From IMG/VR virus record IMGVR_UViG_3300021478_000016, positions 78,433 through 142,432 of that record: DNA of 64,000 nucleotides; one strand, 5' to 3'. Positions 18,041-27,121 of the stretch are shown piece by piece. The translations under genes were made by a program, and so were the position numbers. The notes under the pieces were generated by a model. That model ran no database searches. It saw only the letters and a program-made list of their open reading frames with translations, and had not been told where the DNA came from. Every line of letters begins with the position of its first letter. Positions within the stretch are counted from its first letter, which is position 1. This DNA is from a virus.

Positions 18041-18947
18041 CAGCTTCAAGTACAACCCGCTTCAGCACGTTAGGTACCTCTACACGATCTTCGTGCAGGG
18101 GCTCTTCTATCGTGCGCCTCGTGGGGCATACCACTGGGAGGAAGAGCTTCAGGATTCGGAGATCGTGATAACGGCTGAAGCGCCTCTCAACACAACGACG
18201 CTCGGCGACCGCCCCGGCATCACGTTCACTCGAGCTCCCATTGCCTTCCGGCACCTCGGCTTCGACGACATGCTGAAGGTCGACGCGGCCAGCGGTCAGA
18301 AGATGAAGGGTCTTCTCATCCCGGGGACCATGATCGTCAACTGCTGCTCGAAGAACGACCTCGAGAGCGAGCAGATTGCCTGGGTCACAGCAGAGGGTAT
18401 CTGGCTCTTGCGTGACCAACTCATGCAACAGGGCTTCTACGACATCGGCAGGAACATTCAGATCAGTGCACCCAGCAAGGCCGGTGGTGTGGTCGAGGGC
18501 GATGGGGCTCAGGAGTTCTACTGCACCTCAATCACTTCCCCCTTCCAGTTCCAGAGGACGAGCGTGTTCACGCCTCTGGGGCAGAGGCTCTTGCAGGGTC
18601 TCACCCTTCAGATGGGGCTGAACCCTCAGGCATCTCTTCAACAGGGGATCCCCATTCCTGGAGGAACAGGGCCTGTAGATCCGCCCTTCGAACAAGATGT
18701 CTACCCCCCTCCGCCCTTCGCACCGGGTGCAGGGAATCCGAACATCCGCTCTCTGGGTAATCCATCTGGGCTTCCTCTTGTCCCTCACCCTCTCGACCCA
18801 TCAAAACTCGTCATCGTCAGACCTGTGAGAGCAGATCAACCAGGTGTGAGACCGCCTTCCATCAACGGACAAGTACTTCCCATACTGGCTCCGCCCGTGA
18901 CATCATCTGAGCCAGAGACGGTCCTCACGACCACCGTGAAAGTCTAG
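17991..18947 (+). CDS. virion structural protein upstream of tail sheath
   Basis: No ATG fits: the clear homology-like part begins at 'NPLQHVRYLYTIFVQGLFY'. I chose GTG 17991 after 'AGAGAGGT'; the start is uncertain. The folded region includes 'IPGTMIVNCCSKNDLESEQ' and 'WLLRDQLMQQGFYDIGR', then 'SPFQFQRTSVFTPLGQ'; the last 110 residues are Pro-rich. I associate this pattern with neck or tail-terminator proteins of large myoviruses, but cannot name the family. It overlaps the 17483 gene and is 15 nt before the sheath start. Confidence 0.6.
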   Translation: MPTRVPRTEPRGALPSSSFKYNPLQHVRYLYTIFVQGLFYRAPRGAYHWEEELQDSEIVITAEAPLNTTTLGDRPGITFTRAPIAFRHLGFDDMLKVDAASGQKMKGLLIPGTMIVNCCSKNDLESEQIAWVTAEGIWLLRDQLMQQGFYDIGRNIQISAPSKAGGVVEGDGAQEFYCTSITSPFQFQRTSVFTPLGQRLLQGLTLQMGLNPQASLQQGIPIPGGTGPVDPPFEQDVYPPPPFAPGAGNPNIRSLGNPSGLPLVPHPLDPSKLVIVRPVRADQPGVRPPSINGQVLPILAPPVTSSEPETVLTTTVKV

Positions 18948-18962
18948 GAAAAAGGAGCCGCC

Positions 18963-21836
18963 ATGGCGTCGAGTGGCCTGCCGCAACCCGGGGTCGAAGT
19001 CATTCAGGTCTTCCAGACGGTCAGCCCCACCGTCATCACCCCGACGCTCGTTCCGTGCGTCGTCGGCGCCTGCAAACAGGTCGTCGATGCTGTGGTGCCG
19101 AGCGCCACGGGCAGCACCCAGGTGAACTCGGGGGCGCAGGTCGAGAAACCTGCCACGCTCACGGCCATCGCCGCAACGGGCGGACCTCCGGTCGTCTACA
19201 CGCTGAACGGGAACCTCAAGTTCGCGTCCGATGGGCTGCCGACCGTGACCGTGAACTTCGTGAGCGGTACGTACACGCCGCAACAGGTGGTCACCATGGT
19301 CAACGCCGCGATCCTCGCGGCGGGTCAGTCCAACCTCGTCGCCGAGCTCGTGGGCACCACGCAGTGGCGCCTGCGCACGCTCTCGGAGACGGACTTCGAC
19401 TTCATCTCGGTCGACCCGACTTCGACGTCCGGCGTGCTCACGGCGTTCGGCTTCTTCGGCAACGAGTTCAAGTCCGGCGCGGCTTCGTACCACCAGTTCC
19501 AGGTCACGATCCCCACACCGTCGTTCCCGGACCCGAACAACAACCTCGCGCAGCTCGCCATCGATACGACCACCATCCGTGGATTCCTCGGCATCTCGGG
19601 CAACGCTGCTCTTCAGGAGGCGCTGCGCACGCAGACCGTCCTGCGCAAGGGTGGCGCCACGACGGTGATCGATAGTGGAAACGGAACCGGCTTCTCGAAC
19701 ATCATCCAGGCCGCAGGACAGGACTTCACGTCCCTGTCTACGGTGGCCACGGTGGCGTCCGTGACCGGCTCGGCAACGCCGACGTTCGGCAGCCTGGCGG
19801 GCAAGACCCTGGTCGTCTCGGATGGACGTGAGCCCATCACAGTCACGTTCGGGACGTGCGCGGTCATCGGCGATGTCGTCGCACAATTCAACGCGTTCTT
19901 CAGCGCGACGGACGGCATCCTCGCCTCGGCCTCGGGCACGGACCTCACGCTCACCAGCACGCGCCTGCGTGAGGATGGCCTGACGACCGCTCTCGGTGAG
20001 GACAGCTCGATCGTCCTGCTCGGCGGCAGCGCACTGTACCCGACCAACCTCCTCGATCCGGGTGGCACGCCGACCCTCCACATCGGCCGCTACACCGGCA
20101 GCCCGATGGCTGTCTTCCCCGGCGACCAGCTCTTCATCGACGGTGTTCTCGTCGGCGTCATCAACCAGGTCGCTCCGAACGGACAGAACGCGCAGCTCCG
20201 CGTCAACGCGAACAAGCCACTCTCGTTCACCGGCAGCCACTTCTACATCGTGGCGACGAGCCTCGCGGCTCTGCCCGGAGAAACAGCGAACCGCCCGCGT
20301 CCCGACTTCATCGTGGATGCGAACGGCAACGCGACGTTCAAGCACGGCCTGCTGCGAGACTCGAATGGAGTCGTCGTCGAGTCGCTCCAGACGTCGGCCC
20401 TCGTCGAGCCGAGCAGCAACATGTACATCGCGTACAAGGCGCTGCGACTCGATGTCTCGAGCAGGGCGACGAACCCGGGTCTGCTCCAGTTCAGCGACAC
20501 GGCGACGCTCCAGAGCCAGCTCGCTCCCATCACGACGGACAACCCGCTGGGTCTCGGTCTCTACTTCGCCCTGCTCAATGCACCGGCGGTGCAGATCACC
20601 GGTCTGGGTGTGGACGCAGTGTCTCCGAGCGAGCCGTTCGGCACCCTGGCAGCGTTCACGGATGCGGCGACGTTCCTCGAGCAGTTCGAGGTGTACGCCA
20701 TCGCGCCCCTGACGCACGAGACGACGGTCCATCAGGTCTTCCAGACCCACGTCGACACGATGAGCGCGCCCGAGAACAAGGGTGAACGCATCGTGCTCGT
20801 CAATCCGAGCAAGCCCGTCAACCGGCTCAATGCGCTGGTGGCATCCGGCACGGACGGCAACACGATCGGCACGGGCGGCCTGACCTTCGACACGGGCATC
20901 GCCAACCTGACCGCGCTGCTCGTCGCTGCGGGGATCTCGAACCCGGCCTCCATCCCGGTGAGCTCGGGCGTCTTCCTCAACATCAGCGACAACAACCTCA
21001 ACTACAACGTCTCGGCGGTGAGCGGGTCGGTCGTGACGGTGAACATCACCTTCACGGGCAGCCAGAACACCGACGGCTTCTTCTCGACGACGGACCTCAA
21101 GACTCCGCCGCTCCCATCGGCGCTCATCGAGGACCCGTTCTCCATCAAGGTCCGCGGCACGCCGCTGGTCTTGACGGACGGCATCACGCCGGACAAGCCG
21201 AGCATCGCCTCGACCATCACGGCCATGGCGCAGGCGTTCCTCGACCGCCGCGTGTGGATGGTCGTGCCCGATACGTGCGCCGCCACTCTCGGTGGGGTGG
21301 AGCAGGTCCTCGACGGCTTCTACATGTGCGCGGCCATCGCGGGCATGATCGGTCAGCAGCCTCCGCAGCAGTCGTTCACCAACTTCCCGATGACTGGCTT
21401 CACGCGCGTCATCGGCTCGAACGACTTCTTCACGCCGCAGCAGATGAACCAGATGGCTGGTGGCGGCGCGTACATCATCCTCCAGGACGTGAAGGGCGTC
21501 AGCCCGCTGTACTCGCGTATGGCGCTGACCACCGACCTCACGTCCATCGAGACGAGGACGGACAGCATCACGAAGATCGTGGACTTCTGCGCGAAGTTCT
21601 ACCGCACCGGTCTGAAGAACTTCATCGGGCGGTTCAACATCAACCAGGGTCTCCTCGACTCACTGGGTCACGTGCTCCAGGGTCTCACGGGATTCCTCAC
21701 GGAGTCCGGCGTCCTCATCGGCGCGCACGTGAACAACTTGATCCAGGACACCGCGGCTCCCGACACCGTGCTCGTCGACATCACGCTCGACGTGCCATTC
21801 CCCTGCAATTACATCCGCATCACGCTCGTCATCTGA
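18963..21836 (+). CDS. contractile tail sheath protein
   Basis: A 957-residue sheath subunit, starting after AAAAAGGAG. The N-terminus 'PGVEVIQVFQTVSPTVITPT' followed by 'LVPCVVGACK' is a typical sheath start. The C-terminal 170 residues have the conserved sheath core, including 'DRRVWMVVPDT' and ending 'VDITLDVPFPCNYIRITLVI'. The central 500 residues are a large beta-rich insertion that makes it longer than many sheaths. It defines a contractile-tailed (myovirus) particle and precedes the tube gene, with an endonuclease gene between them. Confidence 0.87.
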   Translation: MASSGLPQPGVEVIQVFQTVSPTVITPTLVPCVVGACKQVVDAVVPSATGSTQVNSGAQVEKPATLTAIAATGGPPVVYTLNGNLKFASDGLPTVTVNFVSGTYTPQQVVTMVNAAILAAGQSNLVAELVGTTQWRLRTLSETDFDFISVDPTSTSGVLTAFGFFGNEFKSGAASYHQFQVTIPTPSFPDPNNNLAQLAIDTTTIRGFLGISGNAALQEALRTQTVLRKGGATTVIDSGNGTGFSNIIQAAGQDFTSLSTVATVASVTGSATPTFGSLAGKTLVVSDGREPITVTFGTCAVIGDVVAQFNAFFSATDGILASASGTDLTLTSTRLREDGLTTALGEDSSIVLLGGSALYPTNLLDPGGTPTLHIGRYTGSPMAVFPGDQLFIDGVLVGVINQVAPNGQNAQLRVNANKPLSFTGSHFYIVATSLAALPGETANRPRPDFIVDANGNATFKHGLLRDSNGVVVESLQTSALVEPSSNMYIAYKALRLDVSSRATNPGLLQFSDTATLQSQLAPITTDNPLGLGLYFALLNAPAVQITGLGVDAVSPSEPFGTLAAFTDAATFLEQFEVYAIAPLTHETTVHQVFQTHVDTMSAPENKGERIVLVNPSKPVNRLNALVASGTDGNTIGTGGLTFDTGIANLTALLVAAGISNPASIPVSSGVFLNISDNNLNYNVSAVSGSVVTVNITFTGSQNTDGFFSTTDLKTPPLPSALIEDPFSIKVRGTPLVLTDGITPDKPSIASTITAMAQAFLDRRVWMVVPDTCAATLGGVEQVLDGFYMCAAIAGMIGQQPPQQSFTNFPMTGFTRVIGSNDFFTPQQMNQMAGGGAYIILQDVKGVSPLYSRMALTTDLTSIETRTDSITKIVDFCAKFYRTGLKNFIGRFNINQGLLDSLGHVLQGLTGFLTESGVLIGAHVNNLIQDTAAPDTVLVDITLDVPFPCNYIRITLVI

Positions 21837-21853
21837 GCGTGTGAGGAGATGCA

Positions 21854-22462
21854 ATGAATCAGCTTGACAACATGATCAATAGGAGCTTCGGCTTCTTGAC
21901 GGTCGTCGAGCGCGCCCCGAACGATCGCTTCGGGAACGTGTGGTGGAGATGTTTGTGTCGCTGTGGAGGGGCTTGCCTCAAGCGGGCCTCTCAACTTCGC
22001 GAAGGAAAGTTCTTCACCTGCGGTCGAGAGGCCTGTCGCTTCTGGTCGAAGGTCTACGTTCCTGAGGGAGATAGCTGCCACGAATGGACTGGCGGTCTGA
22101 AGGACTCCGGGTACGGCCAGTTCAAAACCTCTACAGGCACGATCTCAGCTCACATCTACGCCTGGGAACAGAAGCATGGTCCCGTGCCTGCCGGGAAACT
22201 CCTACGGCACACCTGCGATGTAAGGCACTGCGTTCGTGATGACCATCTGCTTTTGGGAACGCATCTACAGAACATGCAGGACATGGTGGATAGGGGGCGA
22301 AGTCATTCCCCAAGACCGCCTCTTCCTGTCCAGAAAAGACTGGAACTGCTACAAGACAAGGAGGAGGGTTTCACCGCCCTCGCTCTAGTCGAGAAGTACG
22401 GTGTGAGCCTCAGGACGGTGAGTAGGATCATCCAAGAACACCGCAAGGGAGTGGATCAATGA
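21854..22462 (+). CDS. free-standing HNH endonuclease between sheath and tube genes
   Basis: A 202-residue likely homing endonuclease. N-terminal Cys residues (33, 35, 37, 56, 61) suggest a zinc finger. The HNH core runs from His100 ('AHIYAWEQKHG') through 'LLRHTCDVRHCVRDDHLLLG' (118-135) to an Asn-rich helix. A C-terminal helix-turn-helix follows ('ALVEKYGVSLRTVSRIIQEH', about 177-196). It starts after 'GTGAGGAGATGCA' and overlaps the tube gene start by 4 nt. Its insertion between two essential tail genes is typical of mobile endonucleases. Confidence 0.82.
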   Translation: MNQLDNMINRSFGFLTVVERAPNDRFGNVWWRCLCRCGGACLKRASQLREGKFFTCGREACRFWSKVYVPEGDSCHEWTGGLKDSGYGQFKTSTGTISAHIYAWEQKHGPVPAGKLLRHTCDVRHCVRDDHLLLGTHLQNMQDMVDRGRSHSPRPPLPVQKRLELLQDKEEGFTALALVEKYGVSLRTVSRIIQEHRKGVDQ

Positions 22463-23214
22463 GCGGCAACTTCTCCGACTGGAGCCCCTACACCAGCTAC
22501 GTTCAGGCGGGGCTGGTCGACGGACGCTACGCGACCGGCGCCTACACGATGCTGGCCGCGGGACCTCCGCGGCTGGCGAACATCGGTGGTGCGGCGGGTC
22601 TGGCTCAGGCTGTTGCTGGCACGGGCCAGGCGGCCAACCAGATCGTGCTGCCGATGGGTATCGTGCAGAACCTCAACGTCAGCCACACGCGCAACTTCAG
22701 CCGCATCTTCGAGATCGGCTCGGAGCGCAGCTACTTCATCGCGGGTCGCACAGTGGGTCAGCTCGGGCTCGGGCGGATCTACTACCACGGCTCGTCGCTG
22801 CTGCGCATCCTCTACGCCTACTACCAGGACCTCATCCCTCCGACGATCGTGCCGTCGATGTTCCCCAATGCGGGGGCCGCGACGCAATCGAACCCGCACG
22901 ACGTCATCATCCCGCCGGGCTACGAGAACATCTACATCAACCTGGCGTCGGACCTCTTCGCGCAGCCCATCGGCATCCTGATGTACATCCGCGACGTCAA
23001 CCAGGCGACCCTGGGCGCGATGTACTTCGAGGCCTGCTACATCCCGAACCACGTCTGGGCCACGGACTCTCAGGGAGTCCTCATCCAGGAGAACGTCGCG
23101 GTCCAGTTCGAGCGTGGAGTGCCGGTGCAGGTTAGTGCGCTCACGCTCATCAGCCAGACCAACGCACAGAACGCCGGCGGCGCGAACGTGACCTTCCCGG
23201 GCCTGCCGGGCTGA
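22459..23214 (+). CDS. putative tail tube protein
   Basis: This 251-residue protein follows the sheath, separated only by the HNH gene, with an ATGA overlap. It is beta-rich and has strand/turn pairs like 'NFSRIFEIGSERSYFIAGR' and 'TVGQLGLGRIYYHGSSLLR'. Tail tubes of myoviruses normally follow the sheath, and the fold pattern fits. I cannot exclude another inner tail protein. Confidence 0.65.
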   Translation: MSGNFSDWSPYTSYVQAGLVDGRYATGAYTMLAAGPPRLANIGGAAGLAQAVAGTGQAANQIVLPMGIVQNLNVSHTRNFSRIFEIGSERSYFIAGRTVGQLGLGRIYYHGSSLLRILYAYYQDLIPPTIVPSMFPNAGAATQSNPHDVIIPPGYENIYINLASDLFAQPIGILMYIRDVNQATLGAMYFEACYIPNHVWATDSQGVLIQENVAVQFERGVPVQVSALTLISQTNAQNAGGANVTFPGLPG

Positions 23215-23225
23215 GGGAGTAGTCG

Positions 23226-23609
23226 ATGAGCACGCCGTACACCTTCACGGGGGCTCTGACATTCCCGCCTGACCCGGGCGGACCGCAGTCGCCCATCTCC
23301 ATCAGCTTCGCAGACCAGTTCGACCAGATCATCGCCGAGACCCTGACCCTTGCTGGGTCGGGGTCCAAGACCTTCGACCTGTCGGCGCTCTCGGGCGGTG
23401 GCGGTGCGAAGTGTTTGGTGGTCAAGGTCGACCCGCAGGTCGTCGGGACTCCTGCTGTCTTCGTCAAGGTGAACTCCGAGACGGTAGGGGAGGAGCTCCA
23501 GCCTGGGAGCTTCAAGGTCACGGGGAATCTCAACCCTGCGACTGGGATCACGAGCGTCACCGTCGTTTGGACGGGGGTAGGCAAGATACGGCTCTGGGCA
23601 CTCGGGTGA
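23226..23609 (+). CDS. hypothetical tail-region protein (127 aa)
   Basis: A beta-rich, Gly/Thr-rich protein starting after 'GAGGGAGTAG'. Strands such as 'TYTF'-type N-terminus, 'KTFDLSALSGGGGAKCLVVK' and 'ITSVTVVWTGVGKIRLWALG' suggest a small beta sandwich, perhaps a virion surface or tail-completion protein. No family recognised. Confidence 0.5.
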   Translation: MSTPYTFTGALTFPPDPGGPQSPISISFADQFDQIIAETLTLAGSGSKTFDLSALSGGGGAKCLVVKVDPQVVGTPAVFVKVNSETVGEELQPGSFKVTGNLNPATGITSVTVVWTGVGKIRLWALG

Positions 23610-23625
23610 GCCTTCTGGAGGTCAC

Positions 23626-23922
23626 GTGCAGGTCGAGATCGGGTACGCCATCATCGCCGGCATCGCATCCGGGGCCCTCACGGCGACCGGCTTCGTCTTC
23701 CTTCTGGGCCGTCGCTACCAGGCCATCGAAGAGCATCTGAAGGCACTGTTCGAAAAGAACAGGGAGCAGGACGCCAAGATCGAGAAGCTGGAGACGGACC
23801 AAACCACGATGACCAAGGAGAACAACGAGTCATGGCAGGACCTCAATCGAACGCTCGGGCAGATCGAGGGGTCTATCGGGATGCTGCCTCCCCCGCCACC
23901 TCCGAGGAAGACGAGACCGTGA
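23626..23922 (+). CDS. small membrane protein with coiled coil
   Basis: It starts at GTG with TGGAGG 5 nt upstream. Residues 5-29 form one transmembrane helix ('IGYAIIAGIASGALTATGFV'). Residues about 33-80 are a charged coiled coil, and the tail is Pro-rich. This single-pass layout occurs in holin-like and spanin-like lysis proteins and in small virion membrane proteins. It is coupled to the next short gene by GTGA. Which role it has cannot be told from sequence. Confidence 0.55.
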   Translation: MQVEIGYAIIAGIASGALTATGFVFLLGRRYQAIEEHLKALFEKNREQDAKIEKLETDQTTMTKENNESWQDLNRTLGQIEGSIGMLPPPPPPRKTRP

Positions 23923-24062
23923 AGACCCGCTCCAGGCCCCCGTCCGAGGGTGTAGTCGCCCTCCGTCCTCTTCGTGAGGAGGCGGTGCAGAAGGCGAACA
24001 GCATCCTCAAGAAGATCCAAAGCGTTCCGCGCATGCCAGCGGTCAAGGACCCCACGCGATGA
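23919..24062 (+). CDS. short basic protein (47 aa)
   Basis: A GTG at 23919 overlaps the previous stop (GTGA), and the stop overlaps the next ATG, so the frame sits in a fully coupled chain. The product is Arg/Lys-rich with a short helix ('REEAVQKANSILKKIQSV'). It is too short for family assignment. The longer frame upstream (from 23832) is out-of-frame reading of the neighbour. Confidence 0.4.
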   Translation: MKTRSRPPSEGVVALRPLREEAVQKANSILKKIQSVPRMPAVKDPTR

Positions 24063-24874
24063 CCGGACCGAACGAAGAGCTGATGTGCGAGTACGGCACG
24101 GAGGCGGTCGAGAAGACCGCCTCCGGTTCGCCGTTCGCTGCCAAGCTGCTCTTCGCGATGATGGCCATGCGCATGGCGCGCGACTTTGCCGAGGACCAGA
24201 CCTACCAGCGCCTCCAGGCCAAGAGCCTGAACGACCGGTTCCAGCAGCTCCAGAACTCGGACCTGGCTGTCACCCGTGACGCGCTACAGCACAGCCGGCC
24301 CCGGGTCTTCGTCGGGCCCAACCTGCCGATGGGCGGTCCCCAGGACCCGAACGCCCTCCAGGGGGTCCCTCTGGGCTGGGACGAGGGCATGGTGCGGACG
24401 GCGGCCGTGGCTGACGCTGTGGGGGGCGACCTGGCGAAGACGGCCCTGGGCATCCCCCAGGTTCAGGGGGCGCTCCAGCGAGGCGCACAGGCCGTGCGCG
24501 GGGCCTTCCAGTCAGGGGCGACGAAGCGTCTTCTCCAAGCGGCCAAGGTGGAAGGGGTAGCTCCCAGCGTTCAGGGTGGGAGCCCGTTCCGGGTGGCCCC
24601 CAAGATGCCTACCCCCACCCCTCCGCCGGCGGCGGGTCCGGGCCCTGTGAGCTCGACGCTCAAGGGGGTCGGTCGCGGGTTGGCGACGGCCGGCGCGCTC
24701 GGCGTCGGGGCAGTGGGCATGGGGGCCTTCGCGGCGGGTCGGCCGGCGCTCGGCTACCTATCTCGCGAGCAGGACAACCCGACCTACGGGGCTACCGCTA
24801 ACGGTGCTCCGCAACTAGCATACGGAGTCAACCAGTGGGGTCAGCCACAACTCGGAGCCCCGTTCATCCAGTGA
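24059..24874 (+). CDS. putative virion protein with glycine zipper
   Basis: A 271-residue protein with an ATGA overlap. It begins 'MTGPNEELMCEYGTEAVEK' and 'SPFAAKLLFAMMAMRMARDF', has a disordered Pro/Gly region, and a C-terminal hydrophobic small-residue segment near 208-230 ('GVGRGLATAGALGVGAVGMG'). Same general plan as the proteins at 15114 and 17483. Virion location is inferred. Confidence 0.5.
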   Translation: MTGPNEELMCEYGTEAVEKTASGSPFAAKLLFAMMAMRMARDFAEDQTYQRLQAKSLNDRFQQLQNSDLAVTRDALQHSRPRVFVGPNLPMGGPQDPNALQGVPLGWDEGMVRTAAVADAVGGDLAKTALGIPQVQGALQRGAQAVRGAFQSGATKRLLQAAKVEGVAPSVQGGSPFRVAPKMPTPTPPPAAGPGPVSSTLKGVGRGLATAGALGVGAVGMGAFAAGRPALGYLSREQDNPTYGATANGAPQLAYGVNQWGQPQLGAPFIQ

Positions 24875-24884
24875 GGAGAAGATC

Positions 24885-25568
24885 ATGAGCAAGGGTTCTG
24901 GACTCTTCAGCGGGTACGCGGCTCGGCGTCCCCATGTTCTCGCAGGTCACGGTGAGGGTACGGAGATCACCAACCTGGCAGCCGACGTCACAGCGTCGTT
25001 CGCCGGTCTGAAGGCGATCATCGTGGAGGAGTACTTGGCTCCGCACGCGGCCGTCACCAACGCCTTTCTCGCTGCGACGGCGTCGGTGAACGGTACGCAG
25101 ACCATCACCTCGGCATCCGGCCTCGTTCCGGCGCCGGCGGCGCTGACGGCGGCGGGGCGCAACGTCACACTCACCGGTGGTGGGACCACGGGTCAGTGCC
25201 CGACGTCGGCGGCGGTCACCGGCTTCGACGCCGGGGGCAACGCGCAGACCGAGACCATCGCTCTGACGGCGGGTTCCGGGACGGGCGTCAAGGGCTGGAG
25301 CAAGGTGACCAAGGTCGTCCTCACGGGCGGCACGGGCACGGCTGGCACGACGGCGATCGGCTACGGGGTGGTCATCGGCCTGTCCTACGCGCCGAAGCTG
25401 CGCGCGGGACAGACGTCGCCCATCTTGCCGCAGAAGGAGATCGTGGACGGTGCAGTCCTCTCGCCGGCGACGGGTTCGATCGACACGGTCAACCACACGT
25501 ACACGCCGGCCGCGGCGCCCAACGGGACGCACAACTACTGCATCGACTACGAGGCCGTCGGGAGCTGA
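24885..25568 (+). CDS. hypothetical virion surface-type protein (227 aa)
   Basis: It starts after 'GAGGAGAAGATC'. It is Thr/Gly/Ala-rich, low in charge and beta-rich ('VNGTQTITSASGLVPAP', 'GRNVTLTGGGTTGQCPTS'), like phage head or tail surface proteins. It ends the head-tail operon and its last 22 nt overlap the end of the convergent phosphatase gene. Confidence 0.5.
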   Translation: MSKGSGLFSGYAARRPHVLAGHGEGTEITNLAADVTASFAGLKAIIVEEYLAPHAAVTNAFLAATASVNGTQTITSASGLVPAPAALTAAGRNVTLTGGGTTGQCPTSAAVTGFDAGGNAQTETIALTAGSGTGVKGWSKVTKVVLTGGTGTAGTTAIGYGVVIGLSYAPKLRAGQTSPILPQKEIVDGAVLSPATGSIDTVNHTYTPAAAPNGTHNYCIDYEAVGS

Positions 25569-26011
25569 GTCGGCGTCTTCAAGCTGCTGAGCAGCTTGAG
25601 GAACTGCGGGTTTCGGAGGGCGAGAGGTCCTCGAGCAGCCCGGATGAGGCCCACGGCTTCGTCCGGGCTTGCTCGTTTGGAGAGCACGAGGGCGAGCGCC
25701 GCGATGAGACCTGAGCGGTTATGCCCCTCGTGGCAGGTGACGGCCGTCGACTCCCCCTCGTTCAGCCAGCGCGCCACCTGAGCTCCAGCCTCGAGGGCAC
25801 GGGCGGCTGTCTCGGCCGGCACGGGCTTGTTCGGGTCGTCCTCGAGCGAGACATGATGCACATCCACGCCAGGGAACTTGTCCGACGTCTGCTCCGCGAA
25901 GAGCTCGTGGGCTGCGAGGACAAGATGCTCTACGGGCGACAAGCTCCAGTCCTTGTTGAGGGGTGGGGCGTTGCCGACATAGAGCCCGGGGATGATGAGG
26001 GAAGCGGTCAT
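25547..26011 (-). CDS. dual-specificity/tyrosine phosphatase-like protein
   Basis: A 154-residue protein. I chose ATG 26011, which overlaps the upstream stop (ATGA); a GTG three codons earlier has no ribosome site. The active-site P-loop is Cys93-HEGHN-Arg99-Ser100 in 'VTCHEGHNRSGL', matching the Cx5R signature, with Thr instead of the usual His before Cys. Asp58/Asp59 in 'HVSLEDDPN' are general-acid candidates. The N-terminal 'IIPGLYVGN' is typical of dual-specificity phosphatases. It ends a minus-strand operon of accessory genes; targets could be phosphorylated host proteins, but that is inference. Confidence 0.75.
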   Translation of the reverse strand: MTASLIIPGLYVGNAPPLNKDWSLSPVEHLVLAAHELFAEQTSDKFPGVDVHHVSLEDDPNKPVPAETAARALEAGAQVARWLNEGESTAVTCHEGHNRSGLIAALALVLSKRASPDEAVGLIRAARGPLALRNPQFLKLLSSLKTPTQLPTAS

Positions 26012-26568
26012 CGAGTCCACCAGAAGGCGTCCATCACCGGCCCCTCGACAGGCTCCGCCTTCGGGGGAGACGTGTTCTCGCCGGCGGGTGGCGGACGCGG
26101 GGCTAGAAAAGAGGGGACTGACTTCTCGACCCTCTTCGCCGGCGAGAAGAACTCCACCGTCGCGTTGTCGAGCATGCCTCGCTCAGTCGCCGATAGGGTC
26201 TCCCACTTCCGCGCCCCTTCGTGCAGCTCGCCGAGCAGCGAAAGGGCTTGGTCGTCGTAGCGTTCCGCCTGGGTCCTCGCGTCCTGAAGGATGTGCGTCG
26301 GGTCTCGATGCAGGAACAGCTCGAAGAGGCCGGGCGGGTTCTTTTTAGCCTCTGGCTCTGGGGCTGTTCTTGCGAGCTCGAAGAGGGTTGGGAACTTCGG
26401 CGGCTCGAGCTTTCTTAGACCCCAGTACTTCAGCCCGCGTCTTCCCACGTGTTGCACCAGCATCTTGTCCCCGCTGTTTAGCGGATCGTCCAGTGTTGAC
26501 GTCTGGAAGTCCAAGTAGTCGTTGGTCCCCGGGGCGTAGGAGGGGTCTTGCGAATCTTGCGAGCTCAT
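26008..26568 (-). CDS. hypothetical protein (186 aa)
   Basis: The ATG has GAGG 8 nt upstream. The protein has an N-terminal segment rich in Asp/Ser, 'LVQHVGRRGLKYWGLRKLEP', a helical middle and a Pro-rich tail. No family recognised. It is coupled to the phosphatase by ATGA. It overlaps the preceding gene (26345-26779) by 224 nt in another frame, which is unusually long and may signal a frameshift. Confidence 0.5.
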   Translation of the reverse strand: MSSQDSQDPSYAPGTNDYLDFQTSTLDDPLNSGDKMLVQHVGRRGLKYWGLRKLEPPKFPTLFELARTAPEPEAKKNPPGLFELFLHRDPTHILQDARTQAERYDDQALSLLGELHEGARKWETLSATERGMLDNATVEFFSPAKRVEKSVPSFLAPRPPPAGENTSPPKAEPVEGPVMDAFWWTR

Positions 26569-26779
26569 GACGGACAGCCTCTTCGTGGGCTTGGAGGATC
26601 TGGTCCTTGTTCTGCAAGAGGAAGTAAGCGATGAACATCGAGAGGAAGACTTCAGGCGTCGGCTTCTTCGTCAGAGAGCCGCCCCCTTGGGTGTGGTAGC
26701 AGAGGACCGCCTGGAACTGCCTGTCGAAGAGCTCCCAGAGAGAGTCATCCATCCAGATCTTGTAGTAGCGACCAGCCAT
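26345..26779 (-). CDS. hypothetical protein, C-terminal part possibly out of frame
   Basis: The ATG directly abuts the upstream stop. Residues 1-72 look real, with a dense aromatic pattern ('YYKIWMDDSLWELFDRQFQ', 'EVFLSMFIAYFLLQNKDQI'). After about residue 72 the reading becomes Arg/Ala-rich and overlaps the start of the 26568 gene. Either the overlap is genuine, or translation or the sequence shifts +1 near 26568 to join both parts. No family recognised. Confidence 0.4.
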   Translation of the reverse strand: MAGRYYKIWMDDSLWELFDRQFQAVLCYHTQGGGSLTKKPTPEVFLSMFIAYFLLQNKDQILQAHEEAVRHELARFARPLLRPGDQRLLGLPDVNTGRSAKQRGQDAGATRGKTRAEVLGSKKARAAEVPNPLRARKNSPRARG

Positions 26780-27121
26780 TCACGTAGAAGATACCACGCC
26801 CTGGATGTTCTTCAGCAGTGCCTCGAGAGCCCTGAGGGATACCTCCGGGTCTTGCCCGGCCCGAAGGTCACGCACCAGGCCCTCCGCCTTGGCGAAGATG
26901 TCCGGTGCGTGACCGACGAGTCTTGCGTTGCAAGCGGTCTCGGAGAACCCCTTGCCCTTTCCCTCACGGTGAACGATGGTCGCAACGACCTTGCTCTGCT
27001 CGTCCACAATGAGGATGGGCCCCGTATCGTCTTCGATGGACAAGTACTTGTACGACCCGACGGAACCGCCGGTGACGCTAGACTTGATCTGAACGAACCA
27101 GGGACCCTTTGTGTGATTCAT
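26780..27121 (-). CDS. hypothetical protein, Ea22/Ead-like pattern (113 aa)
   Basis: ATG 27121 overlaps the upstream stop (ATGA); the longer upstream reading overlaps the nucleotidase gene and is not plausible. The protein has 'HTKGPWFVQIKS' near the start and 'CNARLVGHAPDIFAKAEGL' later. That 'GPW ... NARL..APD' layout recalls small phage proteins of the Ea22 type, whose function is poorly known. Weak assignment. Confidence 0.55.
   Translation of the reverse strand: MNHTKGPWFVQIKSSVTGGSVGSYKYLSIEDDTGPILIVDEQSKVVATIVHREGKGKGFSETACNARLVGHAPDIFAKAEGLVRDLRAGQDPEVSLRALEALLKNIQGVVSST

Noticed and set aside
18903-20750. A 615-codon minus-strand frame inside the tail sheath
   Set aside because: Same explanation: antisense shadow of the sheath gene with unnatural Arg/Val/Asp composition.
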